This document shows, piece after piece, positions 23,459 to 36,800 of a stretch of DNA of 64,000 bases. Position 1 is the first letter of the stretch. Every line of letters starts with the position of its first letter. The notes beneath the pieces are model-generated. The model was not told where the DNA came from, searched no databases, and saw only the letters and a program-made list of their open reading frames with translations. Both the position numbers and the translations under genes were made by a program. Source of the DNA: Acanthopleura granulata (Eukaryota; Mollusca; Polyplacophora; Chitonida; Chitonidae); the NCBI GenBank assembly GCA_016165875.1, contig JABBOT010000080.1, forward strand, positions 33,425,364 through 33,489,363. The letters are read 5' to 3'.

Positions 23459-25659
23459 AGCTTTTGTCAGTCTTTATGAGTTCTTTGGAACCGCATATAG
23501 ATTAAAAGTGCAATATTATGAAAATCTAAACCAAGATCTTTTCTTTGAATATAACCGTTTTGAAACTTTAAATCTCAATACACAAACAGGTGGACGAATA
23601 GACGTCACTTCCCAAAATAAGGAGGCAAAACTTTGACTGCATGGACCAACATCCGACGGAATGAAAGTAACTGTTCCCCTTAGATGTCTTTAATGACTAT
23701 AGTAGCATCTATCGGCGTTTAGATCTGACTGCGAAAGACCGAGAAAGGTGTCATCGAGAAATGGTCCGTTAACATCATGAATGCAAAATATCTGATAAAG
23801 CCTAAATTATTTGAGCAAAATGTCAACAATAGAACTGCAAGGGACCGGGGACCACTAAGACCTGATTTTAGTCGGAAACCTTCGTAGTACATACATGTAC
23901 GAAATGTTGAGTTCTAGCATCTACGGACGGCCAATTGCCGCTTTAATTGGGCCTGGTCGATGTCAACATTTACAAGTTGGCGAGGAAAAAATGGCGAGTG
24001 GTAAGGGAAAGTACCAAAATTCTGCCATGCTGAAAATCAGCTACTACATAGCAGCATGCATAGATGTTTACATGAATATACTACATGCATATGTTTGTCT
24101 GTGGTAAAAAAAAAACAGATGAAAAACGATTCAAGACACATTATATATGCTACACAAAGGCGGAGGAATGACGTCAAAACTCTTAAAATTACAACACAAA
24201 AAAGCAACATCATGTACTGAATAAAACTATAGAGGGCTGACGGCAGTGTGTTAGGTGACATACAATGGTCACATGTCCAGAGTGAGATTGTCAGTTGTAT
24301 TGTTTATCAGTTCATTCTATCTATTTATGTTAATGCTGAATACAATAACCTACACGTCCCGGTCTAGTACCGTGGCTCTAGCAGAACATAAGCAATGATG
24401 TTATAATTGTAATTTACTATAGACGTCATTGGACTTCAGAATTACTCAAAATGCCGTGATGTAGTAATTTCATTCAGTTAACATTTATATGAAAACAATG
24501 CAAATGGACTAAGACTCTCAGTCCACCAGTATATAAAATCCTGATTTACGCAGGTATATACATGCAAGAAGGGAGAGTGAAATACGGCATGTTTGATGAA
24601 TATATGGTTCTTTAAAGATCGTGTTATTGTGTTAATTTTACTATGCTTCCCATCCTAGCTGACATCTGAAGAAAGAGAAGACATATACTGATTACTGTGT
24701 ATGAAATACCAAATCAATAAAATATATACGCAAACACCTACCCTCTCCCTACATATATACATGTATTTGGAAATATTGCATGGAGTAAAAAGACTGCTGG
24801 AATGTTCTTGTTTCAATTGCATTTATTTACCTGATCCGCGTGTTTCAGCTGACAGTTTTCAAATTATTGGCTGGTATTTATTTGTTTGGGGCTTTATTTT
24901 TTATTCAAGTATCATTCACAGACCTATACATGCATGTTTATAAATGTATATGTCACTTAGACGGTGGCATTTATATATATATGGGTTTAAGGAGAATTTA
25001 ACGCATAGGACAGAGCCAATATAGCACATACACGTATATACATATGGGCGCCGTATTGTGACATTGCTAGACAAATACAAAGCGTTTGGACAGTCCAGCT
25101 CACTTTTAAAGAACAACCCCCCCCCCCCTCCCAAAAGCGATATGGTCTTACACTATATTGATAATGAAGGTGAATAAACATACTCGATTCTTATAACAAC
25201 AAAAAAAAAATCTCAGAGAGTTACTCTTGGATATATACACACTCAAAATTTGAGACGCATCACTACTTTGACACAATACCATCAGTTTGGTATACAAAAC
25301 TGCACCTTAATGTATACGCCGTTTGCAAGTAAGACCATGCAACTTCCACAAATATGTATATATCAGTTAAACCAACAACAGTAGCCATGAAGCTACACGT
25401 GTGACAGGTGTAAGTGCATGCATGGCTATTGCTCATACCTACACATTGTTCGTCTACATGAGTTCACATTCTCTATACGAATGATGATTGTCCGCACATC
25501 CTGTATCCTGATCCGCCTAACCCATAACACCTGCAGATATTTATGTTATTCACCAGTAGATGACATTCTCTCTACACCAAGCGTCATACGTCACATCCTT
25601 TCATCTCTTCGGGGTTTAATCCGGCATCTTTAGGCGTGGTTTTTATCTGTTTATTTATT

Positions 25660-25689
25660 GGGGGGTGGGGGTGGGGGTGGGGGTGCGGG
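25660..25689 (+). other. G-quadruplex-type tract
   Basis: Four runs of five or six G separated by single T or GT, followed by GCGGG. This satisfies the usual G3+N1-7 pattern with very short loops. A C-rich run at 25117-25128 lies about 500 bp upstream. Confidence 0.75.
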
Positions 25690-28600
25690 CATTTTCTCTT
25701 TGATAGCTTCCTGCTTTGAATACCACTTACTTGAATTCTCTTCTCCTTGTTTCTCGTTTATCTGCATGTGTCATGCTGGAACGTTCCTTTGTTTCATTAA
25801 TGTTATTACTATTTTTGTTATTGATGCGTCAATGAAATCCTAAGATTTTTTTCCATTGTGGCCACACAACGTGGATTTCTGGAAATCCGGCCACTTTACA
25901 ACAGTTTTCCCCAGTTTTGGTTTTTAATCTAAATGCTCTTGTAAACGGTTTAAATGTAACAACTTACACGCTCTTATATAGCATCAGTATTTAAGCAAAA
26001 GTAGGTTAGAAAATATATTGCAGTGATATTTGTCGCAATTTATCACACGTCATTGATCTGCAATTACTCAAAATGCAGTCTTGTCATCGCATTTAATACG
26101 AAAATTACAAAGTGATGTATAGTCCACCGACAGAATCCCTGTGTATAGTCCATAGTCCACCGACAGAATCCCGGATTGTGCCGAAATTTAAGACTAACCT
26201 GTATCTTGGAACTACCTGAAGTGTTCAGTTTAGTCGAAAGACGCGAAAGAGAGTCGCTGACCACGTGAAGGTGGGGAATGACAGATGGTGTGTCATGGAA
26301 CAACACGGCGTTAACGGCTTAATGTTATGCAATGATAGTTCAGCATGGAGCCACCACACATGGGTGATATCTGCAAACCCAGTCATATCTACAAGTAATA
26401 CAAAAGACAACACACAAAACTAGTAAAACGAGCGCAGTGTAATAATTGATAAATGGCAACACCTAACCGCAGTAAAATCCGGTCTCTTGTCATTTACATC
26501 CGTTACGATTTTCTTTTATCTCCTAATGTAAATGAGTAAATAAGAGCAACCTACACATCCCCTAGCAACATGACTTAAACAGAAGTAGGTAAAATATATT
26601 AATACATTTAGCAATTATTTAGACGTGACTAATCTAGAATTATTCAAATACATATAGCCTAACATAGATGTACAGTGGCTGTACTAAAGCATATATGACA
26701 AATCTACAGAGTTTCAGATTTAATATAAGCGATATACATTCCATGTATAATTATATCAATGGGTCTGTAGCCCAATGTTTAAGACAGCCCTGGGAGTATC
26801 CTTGGAATAATTTTTGCAGATTTCAAGAATAGCGGCGAAACATATATACCATTTCTTGTTTTATAACGGTGATGGTGCTAATTTAGAATACAAATAACCA
26901 ATTCTGTGGATCGCATACCGATCTTATCTGAGGCGGTTATACCACGCAAAGAGGTGGCATGTATGTACCATTGCTGGCTTATACATAACACTCTGTATAC
27001 AGGCACATCAGCAGTACTGCTTCTGCTATCGTCCACGCGCCAACATGTATCTTTTCTTCAAGTGCACCTTAAAATCATTACTGCACAATAAGCAACAATT
27101 TCGATTCTAATTCAGATAGGTTTCTTGTAGTACAGACTACTGTGTTTTCACTACCTGCAGCATGCCACATATGCAAACAAAAGCACCAAATACCCCATGG
27201 CCATAAGCACAGTCATAAGAGAGTGTGTGTTTACAACACAGTGGAGACGCAGGCAACCACCTTGAAAAAACAGGCTAAGGTCAATGAAAAACAACACGTA
27301 CTCTCTTCTGCATGACTGTTCACATCTGGTAAAAATTTGATAAATATTGTTGAAACAGTTCTAGAAATACGGTGAAGAATTATTAGCTTCAGTGACACAA
27401 ACTGTATCTTAAAAGCAGAAAAAGGACTTTGAAAATACTGCACATTTGTATTAAGACATGTAAAATGGAAGTTATAACTCATAATCGGCTGCTTACATGT
27501 TATATTGTAGCCCAGCCTATATGTCTGTGGTCCGATGGAGGAAAGAAAGACTGGTGCTCAACTCTGTGCTTGTGTGACCTGATGTCACAGAATGCAATGT
27601 ATTTTGCCTATATAGGAGGCTATACTGTTTAAGATGCAAAGGAAACATTGTTTTATCTATGAATGGACATATATCCAAAATTTACGATTCATGGTCGAAA
27701 GCAAAAAGACCAAACCGTAATTTCTACGTGATTACTGGAAAAGTCAAGCTTCTGGGGTTCTGACTTGACTGTAGGACCCTACTTTCCAGGTAAACAACCG
27801 GGACAATTTCAAACAGCTTAATTCGGTCAGACACGCGTTTGTCCTGGTCCGCTTTGGGTTCAAAGGTCAAGTATGTGACAATGCTTCTGTTCGTTGTCAC
27901 TGGCATGAATAGGAGTCCATACGCAAAGGTCATGAATATACCGATGTGTGAAGCGATTTCTTTAGTCCAGATACCGAGTGAAATTTTGGATGATCATGAT
28001 ACAATTTCCATATTAACTTTTTTTACAAAATCTGAAAAGAAAACTGAATGTAAAGGGTTCTACGCTTCATGTGGGTAAACTATATGTAAGTACATATAAT
28101 ACTAGCCTGGGTATTGTTATGTGTAGGCCTATGTTCGTCTCCAGAATTCAGGAGGAGCTCCGGTTCATTTAGCTGCAGATCATATTCACTTCCATCGGTA
28201 TATATAAACGAACCATTTATCGGACCCTCGGCAACTGCATATATATGTAGTGTGTATAGGTCAATTCTACCGCAGGTGGCTGTTTATACGTCAGATGTAT
28301 AATCCCTTCAATGACAAAATACATTAACTTGTAGACGTTATACATGTTGTAGAATCCCCAGGTCCATTGAAAGTTGTTTATAGTATGAAAATCTCGTTTA
28401 GTAGCTGTTTAGACGTGGGTTGAAAAATCCATTCATTCGTCCTTTATATGTCAGATTGAACGAGAATCTCGTTGGTAGCTTTTTTTATGTCAGTTGTTTA
28501 AACCCTTGATTGTCTGTTTATACGCCACTATGAAAATCTGAATGGTCTAGTGCCTTCATTTCTTTCTTTCTTTTCTTTCTTTTTATTTTGGATTATGTAT

Positions 28601-29298
28601 CTATAGTAACATATATGCATGTCTATATATCCCATATGCTGAATTGAGTTCCGCATCTAGAATGGATGTATGTTCAAAGGAATGTGAAGATGCTAACGGT
28701 TATAGACATGCGCAGAGGACATGGTCGGTCCCTCCTTCTTCAGCTTAGTTACATGACATGTATATGCCATTGGGATTGTGTTACGTATATATTACGTAAC
28801 AGCTGATATAACTTACAATTCGCATAATGCCGCAGATTTGTCCCTCTTCTCTCCATTTGCCATGAAGTCGGTATATACATATTCGTACAGAATATATGGA
28901 AACACTGTAGTCAGTTCAGTGCACAGTTTGCACGAAGGGCTTATAAAAGACAGAAGACAATGGAATAGGCCGAAACTATGCGCATTTATGCGTTGTTCGT
29001 AAACAAGGTATGTATGATGGGGTCAATGACCATCGTCCAGGCAACAAAACTGTAAGACCTTTTGCACTCTGGTGGGCGGGTTAATGGTTTGTTACTTACA
29101 TCGGTCTGGAAGTGCGCATATAGGCCATATATAGGTGACTCAACTAACGGATATTCGAAGACCAGAATTACCGACATAATTCAAGGATGCAAGGTTTTTC
29201 CATAATAAAGTCAAGGTTGAGTTTTGTTCTCCTGTGAAACCATTTCAGCGCAAGATTCGTTTTAGACTTCAGTGACGTATGGGAGTACTATATCGGCG

Positions 29299-29322
29299 TA
29301 TATATATATATATATATATATA
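29299..29322 (+). repeat. (TA)n microsatellite
   Basis: Twelve TA units about 230 bp upstream of the candidate first exon at 29555. Further short TATATA runs occur near 29707 and 29868. An isolated 'CATAAATAGC' at about 29380 is a possible TATA-like element. Confidence 0.85.
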
Positions 29323-29554
29323 CCGCACTGGCAACCAATCGTCTTCTTGCACTGACCATAAAGACGCACTGTCCATTCTGCATAAATAGCGGAATTCTCC
29401 AAGCGGATTTACACATCCCGGTATATACAACAGAACTGATGCCCACCGGGCGGACTTTTCGGTCTCTGTAGGCTTAAAACTTTATTGTGAACAAAATCTA
29501 ATTCCGTTAACGAGATATAGCTATAGATATTAAAGAACAAAGGGTAATTTCATC

Positions 29555-29601
29555 ATGCCTCAACAAGATAACGCTGTGGAGGAAGAGAGAGCGAAGAAAT
29601 G
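29555..29601 (+). CDS. Candidate alternative first coding exon of PEPCK-A (non-mitochondrial form)
   Basis: An ATG opens 'MPQQDNAVEEERAKK' and ends in 'TG' before a strong GTGAGT donor, giving phase 2, exactly what the exon at 35865 requires (TG+G = Trp). The sequence is acidic and hydrophilic, so it would not act as a mitochondrial presequence; with it the protein would be 652 aa. It lies 1.3 kb upstream of the other candidate first exon. Matching phase, a good donor and an open frame support it, but a short chance ORF cannot be excluded without transcripts. Confidence 0.5.
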
Positions 29602-30734
29602 GTGAGTATCATATATGTATATAGAAAGACAGATAGCGATTGCGGTTGTAATTATTCCGTGAAGATGGCTATAGGCTTATAGTTATATGTATGCAAACAG
29701 TGGTGTATATATATATATATATAATATAACCATAATGCTTGCTGGCCGCCGTCGTTTACGTATAGACTGGTGCAGTTGTACTAATTCCTAAGCCCAGTAG
29801 AGATTGAAGTGATGCTTGGGGCGATTTGCAGCTATGCCTATAATATTACAATGTAACTTAAATGAGAATATATATATATGCTAAGATGCACATACATACC
29901 ATGTCGAGACCTTCGGTGATGATAAATTCAAATTCACTGTTTCCATCCTCAATCACACATATATCGTGGGATATTCATTTTTATTTATTTCAAGCCTTTT
30001 TTTTTGTTTTTTAAATTTAGATATTTTCATGTCTTGCAGTGATGGGAGGGGAAGGGGCGAATTATTACGTCACATACTCTGTAATTCAGGCTACAGCTTT
30101 ATTTACACACACCGAGTTAGAGAATAACATTTCTTTCAGCACACATTTCAGGTGAAAAATGCGTCTGCCCTTTAAAATGTGTCTATGCAATATAGGGCTA
30201 TCAACACTAAGAATTAATGAATTAATTCGATATGTCGAACACCACCGAAAAAAGTGGCTCTGACAGGGTTATAATAAGCAGAATCGCAGGAGCCTCTCGA
30301 TGATGTCTGGATGCTTCTAGGCGCTGTCGGAATATAGATACAAAAATTGCATCGTCACAGAAGAGTATCAAAAGGTAGACCTACGTATATTAGATTTTAT
30401 TTTCAATTCAAGGTTACCCATTTCGCTAAAAATAGTTCACGTCAGTTTATGACACGTTTTCAACTCGAGTCGATTTACAAATCCTGTTCTGACGGCGACC
30501 TGCTGATCTGAATTTTGACCAATCATCAGTGGCCATTTGTGACACACCCCCGTCATGGGATTATGGTCGCTTTGGTTGTATCCTGGTGCTTCATAATGTA
30601 GTTCTAATATTACTAGAGTTTCCTTCCATGCCTTTGTTAATAATTTATTCGAAAAGACAAAATACTCAAAATACCGTTAGGACTTGAAGGACATAAACTC
30701 TAGAATTTAGCGTTCTATTGACGCTGATGATGTT

Positions 30735-30750
30735 TGACGTGTGGTGACGT
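30735..30750 (+). promoter_or_regulatory. Paired CRE-like half-sites upstream of PEPCK-A exon 1
   Basis: TGACGT occurs at 30735-30740 and 30745-30750, exactly one helical turn apart and about 120 bp before the ATG at 30867. cAMP-response elements are a known control point of vertebrate PEPCK promoters; function here is inferred. Downstream, 'TTATTTAG' at about 30791 might serve as a weak TATA element. Confidence 0.4.
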
Positions 30751-30866
30751 TTCCACATATTAATGCGCGCTAATACACAGATCACCTGCTTATTTAGCGC
30801 GCCGCTCGAATGGAAGTCAACAGCTGATCGCTAAGGACTAAACACGCTGGAGCAGTTTTGGCAGAA

Positions 30867-33800
30867 ATGGCCAAATTAGGACTGACATTTTTACGGTGAG
30901 TCACAGATGTTATTACTGACCTTCTTTTTGTTGCAAATATTGGAACAGTTCGTTTCTTATTTCATGAGTGTTGCCTTAATTTGGGGGCGACAAGACCGGC
31001 CCATGTGTGCACCGGCATTCGGGACCTGTCTAGAGACTGCGCTTCAGTGCAGACACGGAAACTGACTGGTGCAGTTTTATTCCGGACAAGAAGCAGCATG
31101 CGGATACGCCCAGCCATATTTGTTTATGTATAAATGCACTTATTTGTGACAAAATCCTAAGTTTGCTTGTAAGTTATAAATTAAACATTATTCAAGAGAC
31201 CTGGACAACCGATCAAGTTTTCTTCCATACAGTGGCATAACCATATTTTTTTTTCTTCGTTTCTTTTCTTTTCTTTTTCATTAATATGTTCATTATACAT
31301 CGTTAGTTGTTGTTTACGTGTAAGGTAAACGTAATTTGCGCTTGATTTGCTCGCACCGATACGTGTGTGTAAATTGATTCCGAATTCATTATTTCACATA
31401 ATGTCATGCAGTTGTTGGAAACTGAATAACTCCATCTAGTTCAGTCAGCTGTATATTCGCACTTTTTAAGTTCACAGGACCTTAGAAATGTGTTGATTAT
31501 AATGAAAACTAGTGGAAATTGAGCATTACTTTCATTGTATTGTTGTTTTGTAACTTTGTTTATTTGATTGGGCAGATGTGAAGACAAAGGCTGTCCTTTT
31601 GTTTATTGCTGACACACTTTTCATTCTTCATTGAATTGACATCACTCTACCATGTGACAGCACCCTGGTCTTTACTATCTGCTGTCGCTTTCCCACATGT
31701 GATCCACATATATATGCTAACTACGTTGGTAAAAGACAGATGTGTTCAACACACGAGTGCCTTGGACCACTTATGTATGGTCACTAGGGCGAACAGTGAG
31801 AGCCTCCATGACCAAGGCGGTCAGCACGTTAGAACAGCACACTGACCCAGGAGCCTCACCAGTGCGGGTCATTGTGAGTTCAAGTTCAGCTCAGATTGGC
31901 TTCCTTTTCAGATGTATGTGAAAAGGTCTGCCAACAACCTGCAATAGGAATGATTTCCTCTCCTTATAATGTTTGTGGTCATGAAACTTGATCCTTGTTT
32001 TTCATTATAAAATTTGGAAAAACTGGTGTGGGTAGCGGAACGATTTTCATTTTCATTGCTTAGATATATTTGGGATAATCTCTTCTTTTTGACAATTTCT
32101 GGCATAAAACGATATAATGAGTTTATATTCCGGGGTAAAATGACACGCAGGTGGTGACAGAGGATAAGGAATCATTGAAAATTACCTGAGTGAAATATTC
32201 TCGAGTGGGGCGTAAAACACCTATGAAATAAATATGTGCATAAATAAGAGTATGCCCAGTTGAGGCTATGTGGCTGGTTGGATAATGTTAATCAAATTGT
32301 GTCAGTCATTTATGTACATGTATTCATGCGGTGATAAATGCCCCATTTCATTTCATCAATGCACTTCAGTGGTAACTGTTTGTAACACCAATACACGTCG
32401 GCAAGTATGCGCATAATCGAAATTTAATTTTATCTTTACCTTTGAGTGCATCTTTGTGGGCTTGTGGTGATCAGTGTTAAATATGCAGACATAGGGCCTA
32501 ACACAGGCTTCTAACCAGGTGACATACACAAAAGTGTTGGAATAGAGCGGGTGACCCAGTTAATCAGGACAGACTACATGTCAGAACTTCTAGACATGCT
32601 CACCCTGGGATCCCATCAGCTGATTCAACTTTTCCAGGGTGTTTATTTGCACAGGGCTTGGTAGCTCTCAGTGGGGTGCACTGGCTTGACCCAGGTAACC
32701 CACAAATGTTGCTGGATAGGTTGAAGGCGTCTGAATTAAAGAAAATGTTCCTCTAGGTTATGAACTCTTGTCCATGATGGTATTCACTGCAGGTTGTATA
32801 TATCATTAATTTAGGTACCTTGTCATATTTAAGACCAAATAAAAAAAAATTCTGTGTTTCCCATCAAAATCTGCTCGCCACCCTAATTTACGTTTTCCCC
32901 CTATAGTTGTGGTGAATAAACTGTGCGTTGTGGCAATTAAATCATTTTGGATTGTAAACTTAACAGTCTCAAGATATTTGTTATAATCGTAGGACGAGAA
33001 GAGGCATAATCTCTCATTTAGATGGAGATTTGTGTAAAATACCGGTGTGCAAATATTAAATCAGGATATGGGTCATGGAGACACCTGTGCCGGAGGTTAC
33101 TTGTATGAAATCAGATATGTAGAATGAGGGATCTACAGGTTAAGATCTGTGCACAGTTCATGTCATGATCTTTTACTTCTTCCACCCACCCAGACTTACT
33201 CACCACCTTGTGCACATCTGGAAAGTTTAACTTATAATCTGTAGTCTTGTGATATCTTATTTCTTATCTGAGGTCAGTTTAGTGGAAATATACTGACAAG
33301 TTTACCTTTTCATAAAGTTTTACTGGAATTTTTTATCCTGCAATATCGATATGTTTAGTGCCACTGGTAAGGAGTTATAAAACCATTTAACATTACTGGT
33401 AATTTAAAATCATGTCCTGGTACGTACCAGGATGGTTTTGGAAATTTTTGGCTGTCCTCTGACCCTGGTCTACTTTGTATGAAATAGAAAGCATGTACAT
33501 GTGTACTTTGTACTCTTGAATGAATAATACAGATCTTGTGCAGTAAATAAAATCACTATGTAGTTGTTAAGCGTCGTCCAGGGTGTCTGCTCCAGACCTC
33601 TGGTTCATTTGGACGTAAATGTCTTATAGTGTTGTATTTCTTCAAACTGCTGAATGAAGCTGTGTGATTGGCCGTAGTATGTCACAAATGTGTGTTGATA
33701 GTGGAGATATGTATTATGTATACTGCATGCAAAATAGGGAGCTGGATCAAGGGGTGTCTGGACAAATATGAACGCTGACTCCATATGCACTAATGGGACT

Positions 33801-36800
33801 GTTTTTGACCAGGTGCATTGCAGTTTAGGTTTTTGTTTACCTGCAACATTTGCTCAGTGTAAAAGTTGGGAGAAAGTGATAATTTATTGAACTTCCTTAT
33901 TGAGACCTAAGATGATATATATGTGAACAATTCATCACAGTGTCGTATTTACACTTTTTTTTCCTTTTGGGCCAATGACACTTGAACCCTTGGTTCCCAT
34001 CATAACATTTGAACAACTGATGGGGGCGGCGGAACAGTTTTCATTTTTCAGCCACATTTTGTGATAAGCTCGTCTTTTCTGACAATTTCTGGCATAAAAT
34101 GAAATAATGACCTCTGATGCTTGGGGTATAAAATGGCATATTGGTGGTGATGAGAAACAAGGATTTAAGTGTGAATCTTACCTACAGTATGTATTTGTCT
34201 CCCCCATGTCCGTTCCGTGAAAGTAAGACATCTGAAAGACTGTGTTGTACCCACTGGCTAAACCTACAACCATGCAGCTCTGCATGAGTTATACAAAGGT
34301 CAGTCAGTCACTCAGAAAATTCCAGGCCATACATAATGTAATAATGCAATAATGTAGTTTAAATGTCAGGGCAAGTTGGTATGTGTAATACCTCTGACTA
34401 GTGTACTAAAGCTCTCAGTGCAGTGGACCATAAGTATAACATACAAAAAAAACCTACACTTTGCATCTTATAAACATTGTAGTCAACAGGTAGTGTATTA
34501 CTTATACTAGACCTGATGTCTTTTTTTTTTTTTTGTGAGGATCTTGATTCTTTCCTTGTGTTCAAATCTGCTTCATTGTGTAATAAAGGAATCACAGGAT
34601 TTTTGGCTGGATGGTAAAGCAAAATCCGGTTTATAGGCTGGTGAAGCCAGGTCAGATCAGGTCAAAATTTTGTACAAATATTACATAATACAGTGTGCCC
34701 CTTGTCCGTCAGATCTGTAGGATTTTATAAATACATTTGTTTGGACAATTCGCAATTGAAGCATACATGTAGGATGTGGGGAGACCTGATCATGTGGTTA
34801 CATTTATTAGGAGCAAGAAAAGCAATTTGTGGCTTTGTGGTGGATTCTTACGTAACAATGGCAAAATTTGTCATTGATACAAAATCTGTATATGTAGATA
34901 CCGTGTATCATAAGATTTAAGGTTGTTCATGGATGTACTTCTAACATTAAGTAACTGAACTGAAGTGGATCACACATGTACCCAAGGCATATGAAATAAT
35001 AATTAAAGCTTAATCTTCAACGAAGGCACAACCTTTTGTCTCTTATATATTTTATAGCCACTGGCCTGTAGTTGGGGCAGAACCACAACAGTGTGCACAG
35101 AGGGGATTTATCTGTTGGTTATGCAGTGATTGTCACACCTGGTCAGAATATAACCAGTCTAACCTTCCTTTATAGATGTACTAAACTATAGCTGTATGTC
35201 TGATTTTCAGTGTTCAGCTCTAATGTTAATTTGAATCGACCTGTGGGAGGCTCATTCATGCTACTTGTGCGTTGTGAGTGAAAATGCTTTCACTTGTGCA
35301 GCACAGCATGCCGAGCTGCAGGGTACATTAATCCGTGTTTGAAAGTGGCTTTATTTATCAACGGGCCTCCATGGCCGAGGGGGTTAGCGTGCTAGTGCAG
35401 TGTGATGATCCAGGTTTCTCTCTCCAATGCGATCGCTGTGATTTCATGCTCAGCTCACTCTTGCTTCCTTTCTGGCTGATGGTGGGAGAGTCTTCCAAAA
35501 ACTTGCGAATGGTTGTGGATTTGCCCCGGGCTCTGCTCAGTTTCCTCCCACTGTTATGCTGCCCATTGTGTAAGTGAAATGAAATCAATGAATTCTTTAT
35601 TAACAAAGGCAGGCAGACTTGACTGTCTCAGCCAGTAAAGTAGTGCAACAGTCAGGTGCTTGACCAATAAGATGGTATGTTTGAGTCCAGATCTGGTTGC
35701 CCTGGGAGCTTCAGGTTAAGAGGATTGTCATGTACCCAGCAAACTGTGGTGGTTTGCATCGGACACTCTGGTTCTCCCTGATGACCACAATAATCACTTA
35801 ACACGAGTATAATAAATGAATGCAACAAATACATAAAAACTAAATTATTTACCTGTATTTTCAGGTCTTGCCGACTTCTCAGGGATGGCTCCAAGATGCC
35901 CCTGTACTGCACCGCCCAGAACCGGGCATTTAACATGATATATGGGGACCTGAACGAATTGACATCAGAGGTACGACATTATGTGGAGGAGAATGCCAAG
36001 CTGTGTCAACCTGAAAACATTCATGTCTGTGATGGCTCCGAGAAAGAGAATGAAATGTTGCTCTACCTGTTGCAGAGAGATGGGCTCATCAAACGGCTAC
36101 GGAAATATGAAAATTGGTATGAGTAATGGATTTTGATAGCAATAAGGTTTAATTAAATTAACTGTATACCAGGTGTGAACATGATTGTAAGAGGCGGTCT
36201 CAGTAATGACCTGTATACTACTAATTGACTGTTTGGCCTGTATAAAAATACACTGTAAGGACGATACTATAAATCCCAGCAGTTTTTTTACAAGAAATTA
36301 ATCAAACTTCAAAAAAAATCTTCAAGTGACCCGTTAAAGGTGGATGAGTTGATCAGAACCAAGCAAACAGTGTCACTTCAAAAGCAGCTAAAGTGAATTA
36401 CGGTAAACTAAAATTGAATCAATAAAACCCTGGATGAAGAAATAATTTTGATGTGGTCAAGGTAAAATTTTTAAGGTTAAGCTGTAGTTTTGTTATTTGC
36501 TTGCAGCTGGCTTGCACGGACTGACCCATCTGATGTTGCTCGAGTTGAGAGTAAAACATTCATGTCCACATACTACCAGAGAGATTCCATTCCCATTCCT
36601 AAAACAGGTGTGCAGGGGCAGCTTGGGAACTGGATTGCTCCCGATGACTTGGACTCAGAGCTCAACATGAGATTCCCAGGCTGCATGAGAGGTAACATTT
36701 GGCATATATTTCCATGGTTTAGTGGGTTTGTTTCTGATTTCTGCAGAGCTTGGTATGGATTTGACATACAATCACACTGGAAATCTGTATTGGTTGTGCA

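Larger units (their letters stand above)
22092..29298. other. Intergenic stretch without a recognisable gene
   Basis: About 7.2 kb of AT-rich DNA. It contains two SINEs in opposite orientation, a poly(T) run near 23333-23353, a second tail type at 23395-23458, C-rich and G-rich tracts at 25117 and 25660, and short direct duplications such as 'AGTCCACCGACAGAATCCC' at about 26119 and 26155. Short ORFs show no recognisable protein features. Confidence 0.5.
30896..35864 (+). other. Large first intron of PEPCK-A
   Basis: GTGAGT donor at 30896 and TTTTCAG acceptor at 35861-35864. No coding exon is recognisable inside. It holds an interrupted SINE at 31800-32250, a related pair of repeats at 31970 and 33963, a SINE at 35361-35582 and a second-type SINE at 35622-35830. 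The intron of the upstream first exon (29555) would end at the same acceptor. Confidence 0.7.
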
